Assembly: GCF_003522965.1 (NCBI RefSeq)
Contig: NZ_CP031513.1
Span: 620,001 to 684,000 of the forward strand
DNA from: Bombilactobacillus bombi
Lineage (GTDB): Bacteria > Bacillota > Bacilli > Lactobacillales > Lactobacillaceae
DNA: 64,000 bases
Direction: 5' to 3'
Shown piece after piece: positions 26,915-36,643 of the stretch. The notes beneath the pieces were generated by a model that did no database searches, was not told the DNA's origin, and saw only the letters and a list, made by a program, of their open reading frames with translations. Each line of letters begins with the position of its first letter. The stretch's first letter is position 1. The position numbers and the translations under genes are program-made.

Positions 26915-27748
26915 TTAAAATTTTGAATTCCAGACAGTTACAGCACCTTGACCGTATACTTTCTTAATTGCTTTGGCTACATCAGCAGATTGGAAAGCTT
27001 TAACAACCTTTTGATAAGTCTTATTGTGCTGATCTTTCTTATTAGCAACAATAATATTAATCCAAGGCTTGGACTGCTTAGAAATCTTTTCTTTATAAAT
27101 AACTTTTTTTGCACTTAATTTAGCAGCATTAGCGACGTTACCGTTAATAACAGCTACATCAACATCACCTAATGAATGTGCTGTCTGAGCTGCATCTAAA
27201 ACATTAAATTTTAAATTCAATTTATTTATTTGGATGTCTTTGGTTGAAGGTAATTTTTTCTTAGTATTTTTTAAAGTAATTAGGCCAGCATTTTCTAATA
27301 ATTGTAAAGCTCGTGCTTCATTAGACGCATCGTTGGGTACTGCTACTTTGGCGCCATTTTTAATTTGTTTAATATCTGTGAGCTTGTTAGAATAAACAGC
27401 CATTGGTTGAATTACTGTATTGCCAATAGCAACCAAATTAGTATGATGAGCCTTGTTCCAATTACTCAAGAAAAAACGATGTTGAAAGGCATTGATATCT
27501 AGTTCTCCTTGAGATAAAGCTGTATTAGGCTGATTATAATCAGAAAACTCCACAATTTTTAAATTAATATGGTCCTTTTTAACTTTTTGCTGAACCACTT
27601 TCCAGATTGGCTCATCAGCATTGTTAATACCAACTTTAACAGTTTTTTCTTGTGAACCCTGAGCACCACATCCGACAGCTAAGAAAATAACTCCCACAAA
27701 ACTAATTGCTAGAAAAACTTTTTGAATAATCTTGTTAATATGTTTCAC
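26915..27748 (-). CDS. metQ: methionine-binding lipoprotein MetQ
   Basis: This is the substrate-binding lipoprotein of the MetNIQ importer (NlpA family). It has a signal peptide with lipobox AVGC, then the family blocks VGINNADEPIW, NAFQHRFFLSNW and VAVPNDASNEARALQLLENAGLI in order. The GTG at 27748 is chosen because AGGTGG lies five bases upstream; another GTG nine bases earlier overlaps that ribosome site. It is the first gene after the methionine T-box. Confidence 0.93.
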   Translation of the reverse strand: MKHINKIIQKVFLAISFVGVIFLAVGCGAQGSQEKTVKVGINNADEPIWKVVQQKVKKDHINLKIVEFSDYNQPNTALSQGELDINAFQHRFFLSNWNKAHHTNLVAIGNTVIQPMAVYSNKLTDIKQIKNGAKVAVPNDASNEARALQLLENAGLITLKNTKKKLPSTKDIQINKLNLKFNVLDAAQTAHSLGDVDVAVINGNVANAAKLSAKKVIYKEKISKQSKPWINIIVANKKDQHNKTYQKVVKAFQSADVAKAIKKVYGQGAVTVWNSKF

Positions 27749-27793
27749 GTTCTCCACCTCATTTTATTTTTTGGTCAACGTTCCTACGCAAAC

Positions 27794-28062
27794 AAAAAAC
27801 CGCTTCTAATTGACTTTAACAGTCTTTTAGAAGCGGTTTTTATCCGCGGTACCATTCTAATTTGGCTTTAGCTTACACTAATACCCTTAACAACGTACAA
27901 AATATCTATACGCGTGTACGTTAAAGGGTACCAACCATTGCCACCTAATTGGTTCTATACACCAACTCGGTACACCAATCACAGGTCATTTTCATTAAAG
28001 ATTAAGGGCCTCATCTCAACATGCAAGGCTTTCTGTACCTAAATTCTTTAATTACTTCCCCT
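27794..28062 (-). promoter_or_regulatory. T-box riboswitch, methionine specifier (ATG), controlling metQ-M20-metN-metI
   Basis: The minus strand shows the T-box core AGAATGGTACCGC (27846-27858). A terminator hairpin follows, with 15-bp arms at 27827-27841 and 27795-27809 and a T-run. In Stem I, ATTAAAG (28046-28052) pairs with CTTTAAT (27994-28000). The following GAAA-ATG places the specifier ATG at 27987-27989, which reads tRNA-Met and agrees with the downstream methionine importer. Confidence 0.95.
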
Positions 28063-28103
28063 GATCATTTTGTTTGTCATATTCACGTTAACTATTGTGA
28101 TAT

Positions 28104-28132
28104 ATAATAAAATTATTTTTAATTGTTGTCAA
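28104..28132 (-). promoter_or_regulatory. promoter of the methionine operon
   Basis: Minus-strand -35 TTGACA (28127-28132), a 17-base spacer and -10 TATTAT (28104-28109) lie about 40 bases ahead of T-box Stem I. Confidence 0.8.
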
Positions 28133-28168
28133 CTAAAAGTTCATTTTTTTAATATAAATGAGGATATG

Positions 28169-29026
28169 CTAATTAAAAGTCACTTGCCAACTAGCATTGA
28201 ACAGTTGCTGAGGTTGAAGTTGATTAATGCCAAATTTATGAAATATTTGGCCGTCACTGTCTTCAGTATCAGCTAATCCCCACCAAGGCTCCAAACAGAT
28301 AAATTTTCCTTTCTTGGGGTAGGCTGACCAAACTCCAAAATATGGAGAATTAGTTGTCATCTTAATTTGATAATGATCTGGTGTGCCAATACTATAACTA
28401 TTCATACCATGAGATTGATAAACCCAAGCATCATGGTCAAAACTCTCGGAATTTAAGGCAATTTCACGCGTTGAAACAGCTTGCAACTGAGTTTGATCGA
28501 TCAAATTATTGTCAGTGAATTGCAATCGTTGTACTTGTTGCGGATTTTCAATTATTAATTGTGCTTGAGGTTGCTGGTAATCAAAAACAAATCCAGGATG
28601 ACCGCCAATGGCAAAAGGCATAAGCTCTTGACCATGATTTTGAATGCTGTAATTTACTTGCAAATCATTATCATGCAAAATAAATGTGATTTCTAAAGTA
28701 AATAAAAACGGATAAACAGTTTGGGTTTCTCTATCAGCCTGCAGTTTCAGAGTCAAATAACTATCTTGCTGATTAACAACCTCAAATTCACAATCTCGAG
28801 CAAAGCCGTGTTGTCCTATCTCATATACTTGTTTATTTAATCGATAATGATTATCTCGCAACCGACCGACTATTGGAAACAGTACTGGAGCATGGCGCGG
28901 CCAAACATCTGCTTGTGCCTGCCAAATACGTTCTTGATTTGATTGATCAACGACACTTTGCAGTTCAGCACCTAAAGTTGAGATTTTAACAACTAACTGA
29001 TTATTCTTCAAAGTAATTAAAGTCAT
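28169..29026 (-). CDS. aldose 1-epimerase family protein (LacX-like)
   Basis: This is a galactose-mutarotase-fold protein of 285 residues. Its N-terminal pattern (TLGAELQSVVDQ) and the segments APVLFPIVGRLRDN, GQHGFARD and GGHPGF match the LacX/YihR-like branch rather than GalM. The Arg and His of these motifs are the expected sugar-binding and catalytic residues. Such proteins interconvert anomers of hexoses or hexose phosphates; the substrate here is unknown. It follows hslU by ten bases and could be cotranscribed with xerC-hslVU. Confidence 0.88.
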   Translation of the reverse strand: MTLITLKNNQLVVKISTLGAELQSVVDQSNQERIWQAQADVWPRHAPVLFPIVGRLRDNHYRLNKQVYEIGQHGFARDCEFEVVNQQDSYLTLKLQADRETQTVYPFLFTLEITFILHDNDLQVNYSIQNHGQELMPFAIGGHPGFVFDYQQPQAQLIIENPQQVQRLQFTDNNLIDQTQLQAVSTREIALNSESFDHDAWVYQSHGMNSYSIGTPDHYQIKMTTNSPYFGVWSAYPKKGKFICLEPWWGLADTEDSDGQIFHKFGINQLQPQQLFNASWQVTFN

Positions 29027-29036
29027 ACAATTCCCT

Positions 29037-30437
29037 CTACAAAATGTATTTAGTTAAATCATTATCATCAGCAATAGTGCCAACTTTTTGATCGACATAT
29101 TCTTGTGTAATTGTAATATCACCCATCTGCATGTCAGGAGCTTCATACATAATTTCTTCTAATACTTTTTCTAATACAGTAGCCAAACGCCGAGCACCAA
29201 TATTTTGGCTTTCATGATTAACTTTATAAGCAATGCGAGCAATTTCTTCAATGGATTCTTTAGTAAATGTTAAATGAATACCATCACTGCCAATCATGGC
29301 AATGTATTGTTTAACTAAGGCATTATCTGGAGCTGTAAGAATGCGAATAAAGTCATTTTCAGATAAATCATTTAATTCTACTCGAATGGGGAAACGTCCT
29401 TGTAATTCAGCAATTAAATCGCTCGGTTTGCTTTCGGCAAAAGCTCCTGAACCAATAAATAAGATGTGATCAGTTTTCACGGTACCATATTTAGTATTAA
29501 CACTAGAACCTTCAACAATTGGCAAGATATCACGTTGGACACCTTCACGAGATACTTCACCAGAATTTTTCTTATTGCCAGCAGTAATTTTATCAATTTC
29601 ATCAATAAAAATAATGCCATCATTTTCAGCGCGCTGAATAGCAGCTTGGTAAATTGCATCATGATCGACTAATTTGCTGGATTCTTGCTCAATTAAAACT
29701 TCCCGAGCTTCTTTGACTGGTAATGTCCGACTAACTTTTTTCTTTGGCAAAATAGAGTCCATCGCACTATTTAAATCAATTCCCATTTGTCCCATCATAT
29801 CATTCATTGGATTAACTTTATGAGACTCTTCGACTTGGATTGTTACTTCTTCATCTTCTAATAATCCCTTATCTAGTTGTTCTTTAACACTTAAGCGTTG
29901 ATTGCGGACATCATCTGTTACTTCTTCATTATTAGGTACAGGATTTTCTCCTTGAGAAAGTGAATTAAAAGCCGCCATCATATCTTGAATACCGTTAATC
30001 TGCTTAGGTTCTTTCTTAACTCCAGGGACTAATAACTTGACTAATTGTTTGTCAGCTTCTCGAGTAGCTTGTGATCGAACATCACGATATTGAATATCTT
30101 CTTCAATTTTGACAGCTACATCTACTAAATCACGAATCATAGATTCAACATCACGACCAACGTAACCTACCTCTGTAAATTTGGTAGCTTCAACTTTAAC
30201 GAAGGGGGCTTGAACCACTTTAGCTAAACGCCGAGCAATTTCTGTTTTACCAACACCTGTTGGTCCAATCATTAACAAATTCTTAGGAGTAATATCTTGT
30301 TGCATAGCTTCTGATAATTGCATCCTCCGGTAGCGATTATACAAAGCAATCGCCACGGCCTTCTTAGCTTCATCTTGACCAATAATATATTTATCCAATT
30401 GTTGAACAATTTGTTTAGGTGTCATTTGCGTTGTCAT
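29037..30437 (-). CDS. hslU: ATP-dependent protease ATPase subunit HslU (ClpY)
   Basis: HslU is an AAA+ unfoldase that feeds substrates to the HslV peptidase. The 466-residue protein has Walker A GPTGVGKTE near 53-61, the pore motif in EVGYVGRDVES, Walker B IIFIDEIDKI near 275, and the sensor segment GARRL near 415. The intermediate I-domain spans about 110-240. It starts ten bases after hslV. The C-terminal residues DLTKYIL are the tail that docks into HslV. Confidence 0.97.
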   Translation of the reverse strand: MTTQMTPKQIVQQLDKYIIGQDEAKKAVAIALYNRYRRMQLSEAMQQDITPKNLLMIGPTGVGKTEIARRLAKVVQAPFVKVEATKFTEVGYVGRDVESMIRDLVDVAVKIEEDIQYRDVRSQATREADKQLVKLLVPGVKKEPKQINGIQDMMAAFNSLSQGENPVPNNEEVTDDVRNQRLSVKEQLDKGLLEDEEVTIQVEESHKVNPMNDMMGQMGIDLNSAMDSILPKKKVSRTLPVKEAREVLIEQESSKLVDHDAIYQAAIQRAENDGIIFIDEIDKITAGNKKNSGEVSREGVQRDILPIVEGSSVNTKYGTVKTDHILFIGSGAFAESKPSDLIAELQGRFPIRVELNDLSENDFIRILTAPDNALVKQYIAMIGSDGIHLTFTKESIEEIARIAYKVNHESQNIGARRLATVLEKVLEEIMYEAPDMQMGDITITQEYVDQKVGTIADDNDLTKYIL

Positions 30438-30447
30438 TTATATCCTC

Positions 30448-30972
30448 CTACAACTGATCTGTAATAATGCTTTTGTTGGTAAAAATATCAATATCAGAAG
30501 CAATATTAATTGCTTCTTGTGCAATTTGTTGAGCTGACATCCCTGAACTATGGCGAATCATGGCAATTGCAGCTGCTTGCGCAAAGTTACCGCCAGAACC
30601 AATTGCAATTACGTCTTCATCAGGTTCAATGACTTCACCATTACCTGAGATGAGCAACAAATCAGTTTGATTAAAGGCAATCATCATTGCTTCTAATTTT
30701 TGTAAAGTTGGATCTTTACGCCAATCTTGTGCTAATTCTACTGCAGCACGTTTTAAATTGCCTGAGTAAGATTCTAGTTTCTTTTCAAACCAATCTTCTA
30801 ATGTAAACGCATCAGCCACTCCTCCAGCAAATCCGATTACGACCTGATTATTAAAAATCCGCCGGACTTTATGCGCTGAAGCCTTCATGATTGTCTTTTC
30901 GCCTGCTGTAACTTGACCATCACCAGCAATCGCGATTTGATTTTGATAACGTACTGCACAAATAGTTGTCAT
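30448..30972 (-). CDS. hslV: ATP-dependent protease peptidase subunit HslV (ClpQ)
   Basis: HslV is a proteasome-related peptidase that forms double hexamers capped by HslU. The 174-residue protein begins MTTICAVRY, so Thr2 becomes the N-terminal nucleophile after Met removal; the conserved GDGQVT and GFAGGVADAF segments follow. Its ATG follows the xerC stop directly, an arrangement (codV-clpQ-clpY) conserved from Bacillus to lactobacilli. Confidence 0.97.
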   Translation of the reverse strand: MTTICAVRYQNQIAIAGDGQVTAGEKTIMKASAHKVRRIFNNQVVIGFAGGVADAFTLEDWFEKKLESYSGNLKRAAVELAQDWRKDPTLQKLEAMMIAFNQTDLLLISGNGEVIEPDEDVIAIGSGGNFAQAAAIAMIRHSSGMSAQQIAQEAINIASDIDIFTNKSIITDQL

Positions 30973-31896
30973 TTAATTTACCTCATTTTCATTATTAGCT
31001 CGTGGAAAATATTTCCGATAATCTTGTTGTAAATGTTCCATGGTTAAGTGGGTGTAGATTTGGGTAGTTGAAAGACTGGAATGTCCTAGCAATTCTTGAA
31101 CAGTTCTTAAATCAGCTCCATTATTAAGCATTTGCGTGGCAAAACTATGACGCAACATATGGGGATGAATATTAGCCGTGAGATTAGTTTGTTTGATAAT
31201 CTCCTTGAGAATATATTCAATTCCTCGACTAGTTAATTTTTGTCCATGATTGTTTACTAATAAAAAGTTGTGCTCAGTTTGTGAGCCCATCAACTGCCGT
31301 CGACCAGATTGTAAATATGTTGTAATCGCCGCTTGCGCTTTGGAACCAAGTGGTACATAACGATCTTTATCGCCTTTTCCATGAATTAAGATTATTTTCA
31401 TCCCAAAATCAATTTGTTGCAAGGTTAAATTACTAGCCTCACTCACTCTAACACCTGTACCATAAAGAATTTCTAGTATAACTCGATTACGCTGTTTTAA
31501 AGGTTCATCACCTGCAGTCGCTGCGAGTAATTCTTCTAATTCTTTATTATAAAAAAATTCTGGCAAAATATGAGAATGTGATTTTAAATGGACTAATTCA
31601 CAGGGGTCCTGCTTAATCAGCTGTTGCTTTTTTAAGAATTTAAAAAAAGTGCGTAAAGCAGAAATTTTTCGAGTAATCGTTCGACTAGCATATTTTTTTT
31701 GAGTTAAATAATCTAAATAATTTTCTACATCAACAGTCGTTACTTTTTTAAAAGCAACTGGCTTACCTGCATCTTCAGATAAAAAAGTTTGAAAATGTTG
31801 TAAATCACTGCGATAAGCTTTGACAGTTAACTCTGAATAATGCCGTTCGACAGATAAATACTGCATAAATTTCTGCAGCCACTGCTCATCCCTCAA
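30973..31896 (-). CDS. xerC: tyrosine recombinase XerC (CodV)
   Basis: XerC acts with XerD on dif to resolve chromosome dimers. It has an N-terminal SAM-like core-binding domain (about 1-95) and a catalytic domain with the full residue set in GTGVRVSEAS, HGKGDKDR, HPHMLRHSFA and LGHSSLSTTQIYTH. I chose the TTG at 31896 because GGGAGGTG lies six bases upstream; an ATG at 31911 overlaps that ribosome site. It lies upstream of hslVU, so it is the CodV-type recombinase. Note that trmFO, often found between topA and xerC in lactobacilli, is absent here. Confidence 0.94.
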   Translation of the reverse strand: MRDEQWLQKFMQYLSVERHYSELTVKAYRSDLQHFQTFLSEDAGKPVAFKKVTTVDVENYLDYLTQKKYASRTITRKISALRTFFKFLKKQQLIKQDPCELVHLKSHSHILPEFFYNKELEELLAATAGDEPLKQRNRVILEILYGTGVRVSEASNLTLQQIDFGMKIILIHGKGDKDRYVPLGSKAQAAITTYLQSGRRQLMGSQTEHNFLLVNNHGQKLTSRGIEYILKEIIKQTNLTANIHPHMLRHSFATQMLNNGADLRTVQELLGHSSLSTTQIYTHLTMEHLQQDYRKYFPRANNENEVN

Positions 31897-31960
31897 AAAA
31901 ACACCTCCCATTTACTCTCATACCATACCACAAGAGAAATAGCGGTGCTAATAAAATTTA

Positions 31961-34072
31961 TTATTTCTGAACTTCTTCTTCATAATCGCCATTAGGACAA
32001 ACTACTTGACGACCACCCTTAACTTTTTTCTCAACTAAATAATGTCCATCCTTAGGACAATCACGGTTAATAGGCTTATTCCAATCAACAAAATCACAAT
32101 CCGGATAACGGGAACACCCATAAAAAATTCGACGCTTTTTAGATTTACGTTCCACTACTTGACCCTGATGACATTTCGGACAAACTACCCCAATTTCTTT
32201 GATGATTGGTTTTGTATTGCGACAGTCCGGAAAACGACTGCAAGCAAAAAATTTCCCATAGCGTCCCAACTTAATAACCATGGGCGCTCCACAAATATCA
32301 CAATCAAATCCTGCAGGTTCATCTTTAATTTGTAATTTTTCAATTTTTTCATCGGCATTTTTTAATTCTTTAGAAAAAGGCTGATAATACTCATCTACAA
32401 CTTTAGTCCATTTTTCTTTACCTGCTTCTATACCATCTAATTCATCTTCTAACTGGGCAGTAAAATCAATATTCACAATATCTGGAAAATATTTTTCAAT
32501 TAAATTATCTACAATTTCACCTAGTTCAGTTGGTTCAAAGCTACGGCCATTTAATTTGACATAATAACGACGCTGGATAGTATCAATTGTTGGCGCATAC
32601 GTGGAAGGACGACCAACACCGTTTTCTTCCAGGGCCTTGACCAAAGAAGCTTCAGTATATCTAGCTGGTGGCTGTGTAAAATGTTGTTCTGGATTGGTAT
32701 CTAATAATTTAACTTGTTGACCTTCACTTAAATCTGGTAAAAGATTATCTTTAGTTTTATTATCGTCTTTATATAACTTTAAAAAACCATCAAACTTAAT
32801 TTGTGATCCATTGGCTTGAAATTGGACTTTGCTTTGTTCTAATACTACCTTCACGGTATCCATAACAGCTGGTGTCATTTCACTAGCAACAAACCGATTC
32901 CAAATCAAGTTATAAAGGCGATATTGATCTCTTGTTAAAACTTTTTTAAGAGATTGCGGTGTTCGTAAGACTGAAGTCGGGCGAATCGCTTCATGAGCGT
33001 CTTGAGCTCCTTCAGGATTTTTGGTTTTATGCAATTTAGTTGCTGCATATTGTTCACCGTATTCTTCTTGAATGAATTTGGCAGTTTCATGTTTAGCAAC
33101 AGTGGCAATCCGCGTAGAATCAGTCCGCATATAGGTAATTAAACCGACACTGCCTTGACGCCCGCCTAAATTAATACCTTCATACAGCTGTTGCGCTAAC
33201 ATCATGGTTTTCCGCGTTTTAAAGTTTAATTTTCGATTAGCTTCTTGTTGTAAGGAGCTAGTTGTAAACGGAGCTGCTGGATAACGTTTCCGCTCTTTTT
33301 TAACAACTTTAGAGACATTAAATTTTTTTCGTTTATCAATCTGTGCCAAAATATCTTTAACTGCTTGGTTTGACGGTAATTCTTTTTTCTTGCCATCAAC
33401 ACCATAAAAATTAGCTTCAAAAATATTTTTCTTGGCTGTTCCAGCTTGAAAATGACTTAAAATCGTCCAATACTCTTTCGGCTGAAATTTTTGAATAGAT
33501 TTTTCCCGTTCAATGACTAATTTCAAGGCAATAGACTGCACACGACCTGCACTCAAGCCCTTTTTTACTTTTTGCCATAGAATCGGACTAATTGAATAAC
33601 CGACTAACCGATCTAAAATTCTTCGTGCTTGTTGGGCATTCACCAAATCCATATTAACATTACGGGGATGTTTAAATGCTTCTTTGACAGCATCTTTAGT
33701 AATTTCATTAAAGACAACTCGATTTTTATCGTCAAGATCTAATCCCAAAACATAAGAAACATGCCAAGCAATCGCTTCGCCTTCACGATCAGGATCGGCT
33801 GCCAGATAAACATTTTGCGAATTTTTCGCAGCTTTTTTCAATTCTTTAATCGTGTCGCCTTTGCCGCGAATAGAAATATAAGTTGGCTCGTAATTGTGAT
33901 CAATATCAACTCCCATTCGACTCTTTGGCAAATCTCGAATGTGTCCTTTGCTGGCTAAAACTTTATAATTTTTTCCTAAATATTTTTCAATTGTCTTAGC
34001 TTTTGCTGGTGATTCCACAATCACTAAATTTTTAGTGGTGGGTTTACGTTTTGTTGCTTTTGAGCTTACCAA
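31961..34072 (-). CDS. topA: DNA topoisomerase I
   Basis: This type IA topoisomerase relaxes negative supercoils. The TOPRIM domain begins [17 protein letters not shown] and has [12 protein letters not shown]. The active-site Tyr is in [12 protein letters not shown] near 310. The C-terminus carries two four-Cys zinc ribbons (CDICGAP...CSRFPDC and CPKCHQG...CSRYPDC) and a third, degenerate one. The TTG at 34072 is the likely start, with AAAGGAG seven bases upstream; an ATG eight codons earlier lies before that site. About 703 residues, normal for Firmicutes. Confidence 0.96.
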   Translation of the reverse strand: MVSSKATKRKPTTKNLVIVESPAKAKTIEKYLGKNYKVLASKGHIRDLPKSRMGVDIDHNYEPTYISIRGKGDTIKELKKAAKNSQNVYLAADPDREGEAIAWHVSYVLGLDLDDKNRVVFNEITKDAVKEAFKHPRNVNMDLVNAQQARRILDRLVGYSISPILWQKVKKGLSAGRVQSIALKLVIEREKSIQKFQPKEYWTILSHFQAGTAKKNIFEANFYGVDGKKKELPSNQAVKDILAQIDKRKKFNVSKVVKKERKRYPAAPFTTSSLQQEANRKLNFKTRKTMMLAQQLYEGINLGGRQGSVGLITYMRTDSTRIATVAKHETAKFIQEEYGEQYAATKLHKTKNPEGAQDAHEAIRPTSVLRTPQSLKKVLTRDQYRLYNLIWNRFVASEMTPAVMDTVKVVLEQSKVQFQANGSQIKFDGFLKLYKDDNKTKDNLLPDLSEGQQVKLLDTNPEQHFTQPPARYTEASLVKALEENGVGRPSTYAPTIDTIQRRYYVKLNGRSFEPTELGEIVDNLIEKYFPDIVNIDFTAQLEDELDGIEAGKEKWTKVVDEYYQPFSKELKNADEKIEKLQIKDEPAGFDCDICGAPMVIKLGRYGKFFACSRFPDCRNTKPIIKEIGVVCPKCHQGQVVERKSKKRRIFYGCSRYPDCDFVDWNKPINRDCPKDGHYLVEKKVKGGRQVVCPNGDYEEEVQK

Positions 34073-34132
34073 AAAAAAGCTCCTTTCTTCAATCAAGTCG
34101 TTTCAAATAATATGCTAGATGATTCTACTTTG

Positions 34133-34981
34133 TCAAATTTTTTTTGCAACTTTCAAGTCACTAATAAATTCCGTAGCATTCAAATATGGTCGTGCACCTG
34201 CCGTAATTAATTGGTTGCACCCTTGAGATAGAGAACTAGTTATGGGTCCTGGTACAGCCCAAACATTACGATTTTCTTGTAACGCTAATTCTGCTGTAAT
34301 TAAAGTACCACTCCGCTGGCGTGCTTGGGTTACTAATAGATTATCACAAAGTCCAGCAATTATGCGATTCCTTTGCGGAAAATAATAACGACGTGGACTG
34401 GTAGTGGGTGGATATTCACTTAATATTAATCCTTGCTGACTAATTTGTAATTGTAAGGATTTGTTTTCTGCTGGATAAAAATAATCTACTGAATTGCCCA
34501 CAACTGCAATAGTATTGCCAAAATGATTCAGAGTTATCTGATGACAAAAACTATCAGCTCCGCGTGCTAGACCACTAATTGTGGTTATTTTTTGTTCTAC
34601 CAATCCTGGTATTAAACCATACATAATTTGTTCTGTATAATGATTACATGCACGTGCACCAATTAAAGCGACAATCGGAGTTTTTAGTAATTGCAAATTT
34701 CCTATATAGTACAAAATAGCTGGCGGATTATAAATTTGCCGTAGTTGTGTTGGGTATGCTTGATCAAAAAACGTAATAAACCTAGCTGCATTTAAAGATT
34801 GGTGCAACCAGCGCTGCTTAAAAATTATTTGTTTATCTGCTTTTAGATGTTGGACAACAAAATCCAGCAAAAAATCAAGTTGAGAACTCACTTGATAATA
34901 TTGCTGGCAAACTTTGAGTATTAACTGATTACTAACACATTGTGTTGCTGACAAACGTCGAATTAATGATTGAATTGTCAA
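34133..34981 (-). CDS. dprA: DNA-processing protein DprA
   Basis: DprA binds incoming single-stranded DNA and loads RecA during natural transformation. The 282-residue protein shows the Rossmann-like core: IGARACNHYTEQ, ISGLARGADSFCHQ, VVGNSVDYFYPAEN, SEYPP, FPQRNRIIAGLCDN and TAELALQENRNVWAVPG. The N-terminal part is short. The topA-dprA-rnhB-rbgA order is conserved in lactobacilli. No other competence gene is in this window, so transformability is not shown. Confidence 0.94.
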   Translation of the reverse strand: MTIQSLIRRLSATQCVSNQLILKVCQQYYQVSSQLDFLLDFVVQHLKADKQIIFKQRWLHQSLNAARFITFFDQAYPTQLRQIYNPPAILYYIGNLQLLKTPIVALIGARACNHYTEQIMYGLIPGLVEQKITTISGLARGADSFCHQITLNHFGNTIAVVGNSVDYFYPAENKSLQLQISQQGLILSEYPPTTSPRRYYFPQRNRIIAGLCDNLLVTQARQRSGTLITAELALQENRNVWAVPGPITSSLSQGCNQLITAGARPYLNATEFISDLKVAKKI

Positions 34982-35021
34982 GATACACCATCTCCGTATT
35001 TTTTTAAAATTACGGAAATAA

Positions 35022-35795
35022 CTATAAATATTTTTTTATAGGTGCAAAACTGTGACGATGCAGTGGACAAATACCGTATGTTGCTAATCCAGATAGGTGC
35101 TCTTTCGTACCATAACCAGCATTATTTTCAAAACCATAATGCGGATAAATCTGTGCGTAAGTTTGCATTAATTCATCACGATAGACTTTAGCGATAATAC
35201 TAGCTGCACCAATAGAAATGCTGCGCGCATCCCCTTTGATGAGCTTGGTTTGGGCAACATTAACAGGGACATGCATAGCATCTACTAATAGATGATCAAC
35301 TTTTATATTAAGTTGCTTCACTGCTTGCGCCATTGTGATTTCAGTAGCATGATAAATATCTTTTTCGTCAATTAACTGCCGCTCTCCAACACCCACGCTC
35401 ACATCAAGGGCCACTGCTAAAATTTGCGTATACAGCTGTCGTCTCTTAGCAGCACTTAATTGTTTAGAATCATTAATTTCCCACAAATCAATATTGGCCG
35501 GTAAAACTACTGCTGCTGTGACCACGGGACCTGCTAATGGTCCACGACCCACTTCATCAATACCTGCCACTACTTGTCCTTGATTCCAAAAATGTTTTTC
35601 AATTTGCAGGCGTTGTTCAAAACTCTGTTTTAGTCGTTCTTGTTGAATCAACTTTTTTTGATGACTAATAGCTAATTTTTGCACTCCTTGACGGGGGTCA
35701 TCTTTTATCTGATCCCAAATATAATCAGCAGTGGGTTTTTGCGCTAATAACTTTTTAATTTGATTAATAGTTAGATGGGAAATATTTTCACTCAA
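35022..35795 (-). CDS. rnhB: ribonuclease HII
   Basis: RNase HII removes RNA from RNA-DNA hybrids and single ribonucleotides in DNA. Length is 257 residues. Catalytic acidic residues appear in GIDEVGRGPLAGPV (Asp and Glu), INDSKQLSAAKR, and LLVDAMHVPV. An N-terminal extension of about 70 residues (TINQIKKLLAQKPTADYIW) is common in Firmicutes. The start overlaps the end of rbgA by eight bases, so translation is probably coupled. Confidence 0.95.
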   Translation of the reverse strand: MSENISHLTINQIKKLLAQKPTADYIWDQIKDDPRQGVQKLAISHQKKLIQQERLKQSFEQRLQIEKHFWNQGQVVAGIDEVGRGPLAGPVVTAAVVLPANIDLWEINDSKQLSAAKRRQLYTQILAVALDVSVGVGERQLIDEKDIYHATEITMAQAVKQLNIKVDHLLVDAMHVPVNVAQTKLIKGDARSISIGAASIIAKVYRDELMQTYAQIYPHYGFENNAGYGTKEHLSGLATYGICPLHRHSFAPIKKYL

Positions 35796-36636
35796 TCTCG
35801 TTCACCATATCCAAAGTATAACGCCCTAGAACTCCTTTTCTAACATCTTGAATTATTTTCAGTGCAGTTCGCTCATAGTCATCTTTAAATCCAAATTGCT
35901 GTGTTAATTTAATCAACAGCTTATCACTTGATAAAGTAACATCAGTATTGTTCAAATGATAGGCGGCTTGTAATTGTGGAGAATAATAATGTTGCCAATA
36001 TTCCAAAGCAAATATTGCTAAATCCATTGCAGATACTAGACTATCTTTAATTGCACCACTTAAAGCCAGTTTTAAACCAACTGTTTGATCATCAATCTTG
36101 GGCCACAATACCCCGGGAGTATCCAAGAGTTCAATTTGGGATTTAGTTTTAATCCAATTTTGATTTTTAGTTACACCTGGACGATTACCTGTAACTGCGA
36201 CGTTTTTACCGGCCAATTTATTCAAAATTGTTGATTTTCCTACGTTAGGAATTCCAATACACATGGCACGAATAGTGTAGTTCTTGACACCACTACGCCG
36301 AAATTTTTGTAATTTAGCAGCCATCAGTTTCTCTAGTGCTTGAACAATTACTTGTAAATGATTGGTGTGCTGAGCATCAATTGCTAGACTCATGATTTGT
36401 TGCTGGTGCAAATATTCTTGCCATTTTTTAGTTTGGCTGGAATCGGCTAAATCTTGTTTGTTCAAAATTATGATCCGTTTTTTAGACTGAATTAATTGAT
36501 CTAACACTGGGTTAGCCGAAGAAAGTGGTAAACGAGCATCACGAATTTCCAAAACAGCATCAACCAGCTTTAAATGCTCTTGAATTTGGTTCTTTGCTTT
36601 ATTCATGTGTCCTGGATACCATTGAATTGTTGCCAT
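35788..36636 (-). CDS. rbgA: ribosome biogenesis GTPase RbgA (YlqF)
   Basis: This is an essential circularly permuted GTPase that assists late assembly of the 50S subunit. The 282-residue protein opens with the family signature IQWYPGHMNKA. The G motifs come in permuted order: G4 LNKQDLAD near 60, then G1 [14 protein letters not shown] near 128, and G3 DTPGVL near 172. The C-terminal helical ANTAR-like domain follows. It overlaps rnhB and starts seven bases after ctpA. Confidence 0.96.
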   Translation of the reverse strand: MATIQWYPGHMNKAKNQIQEHLKLVDAVLEIRDARLPLSSANPVLDQLIQSKKRIIILNKQDLADSSQTKKWQEYLHQQQIMSLAIDAQHTNHLQVIVQALEKLMAAKLQKFRRSGVKNYTIRAMCIGIPNVGKSTILNKLAGKNVAVTGNRPGVTKNQNWIKTKSQIELLDTPGVLWPKIDDQTVGLKLALSGAIKDSLVSAMDLAIFALEYWQHYYSPQLQAAYHLNNTDVTLSSDKLLIKLTQQFGFKDDYERTALKIIQDVRKGVLGRYTLDMVNEIE

Positions 36637-36643
36637 TACTCAT

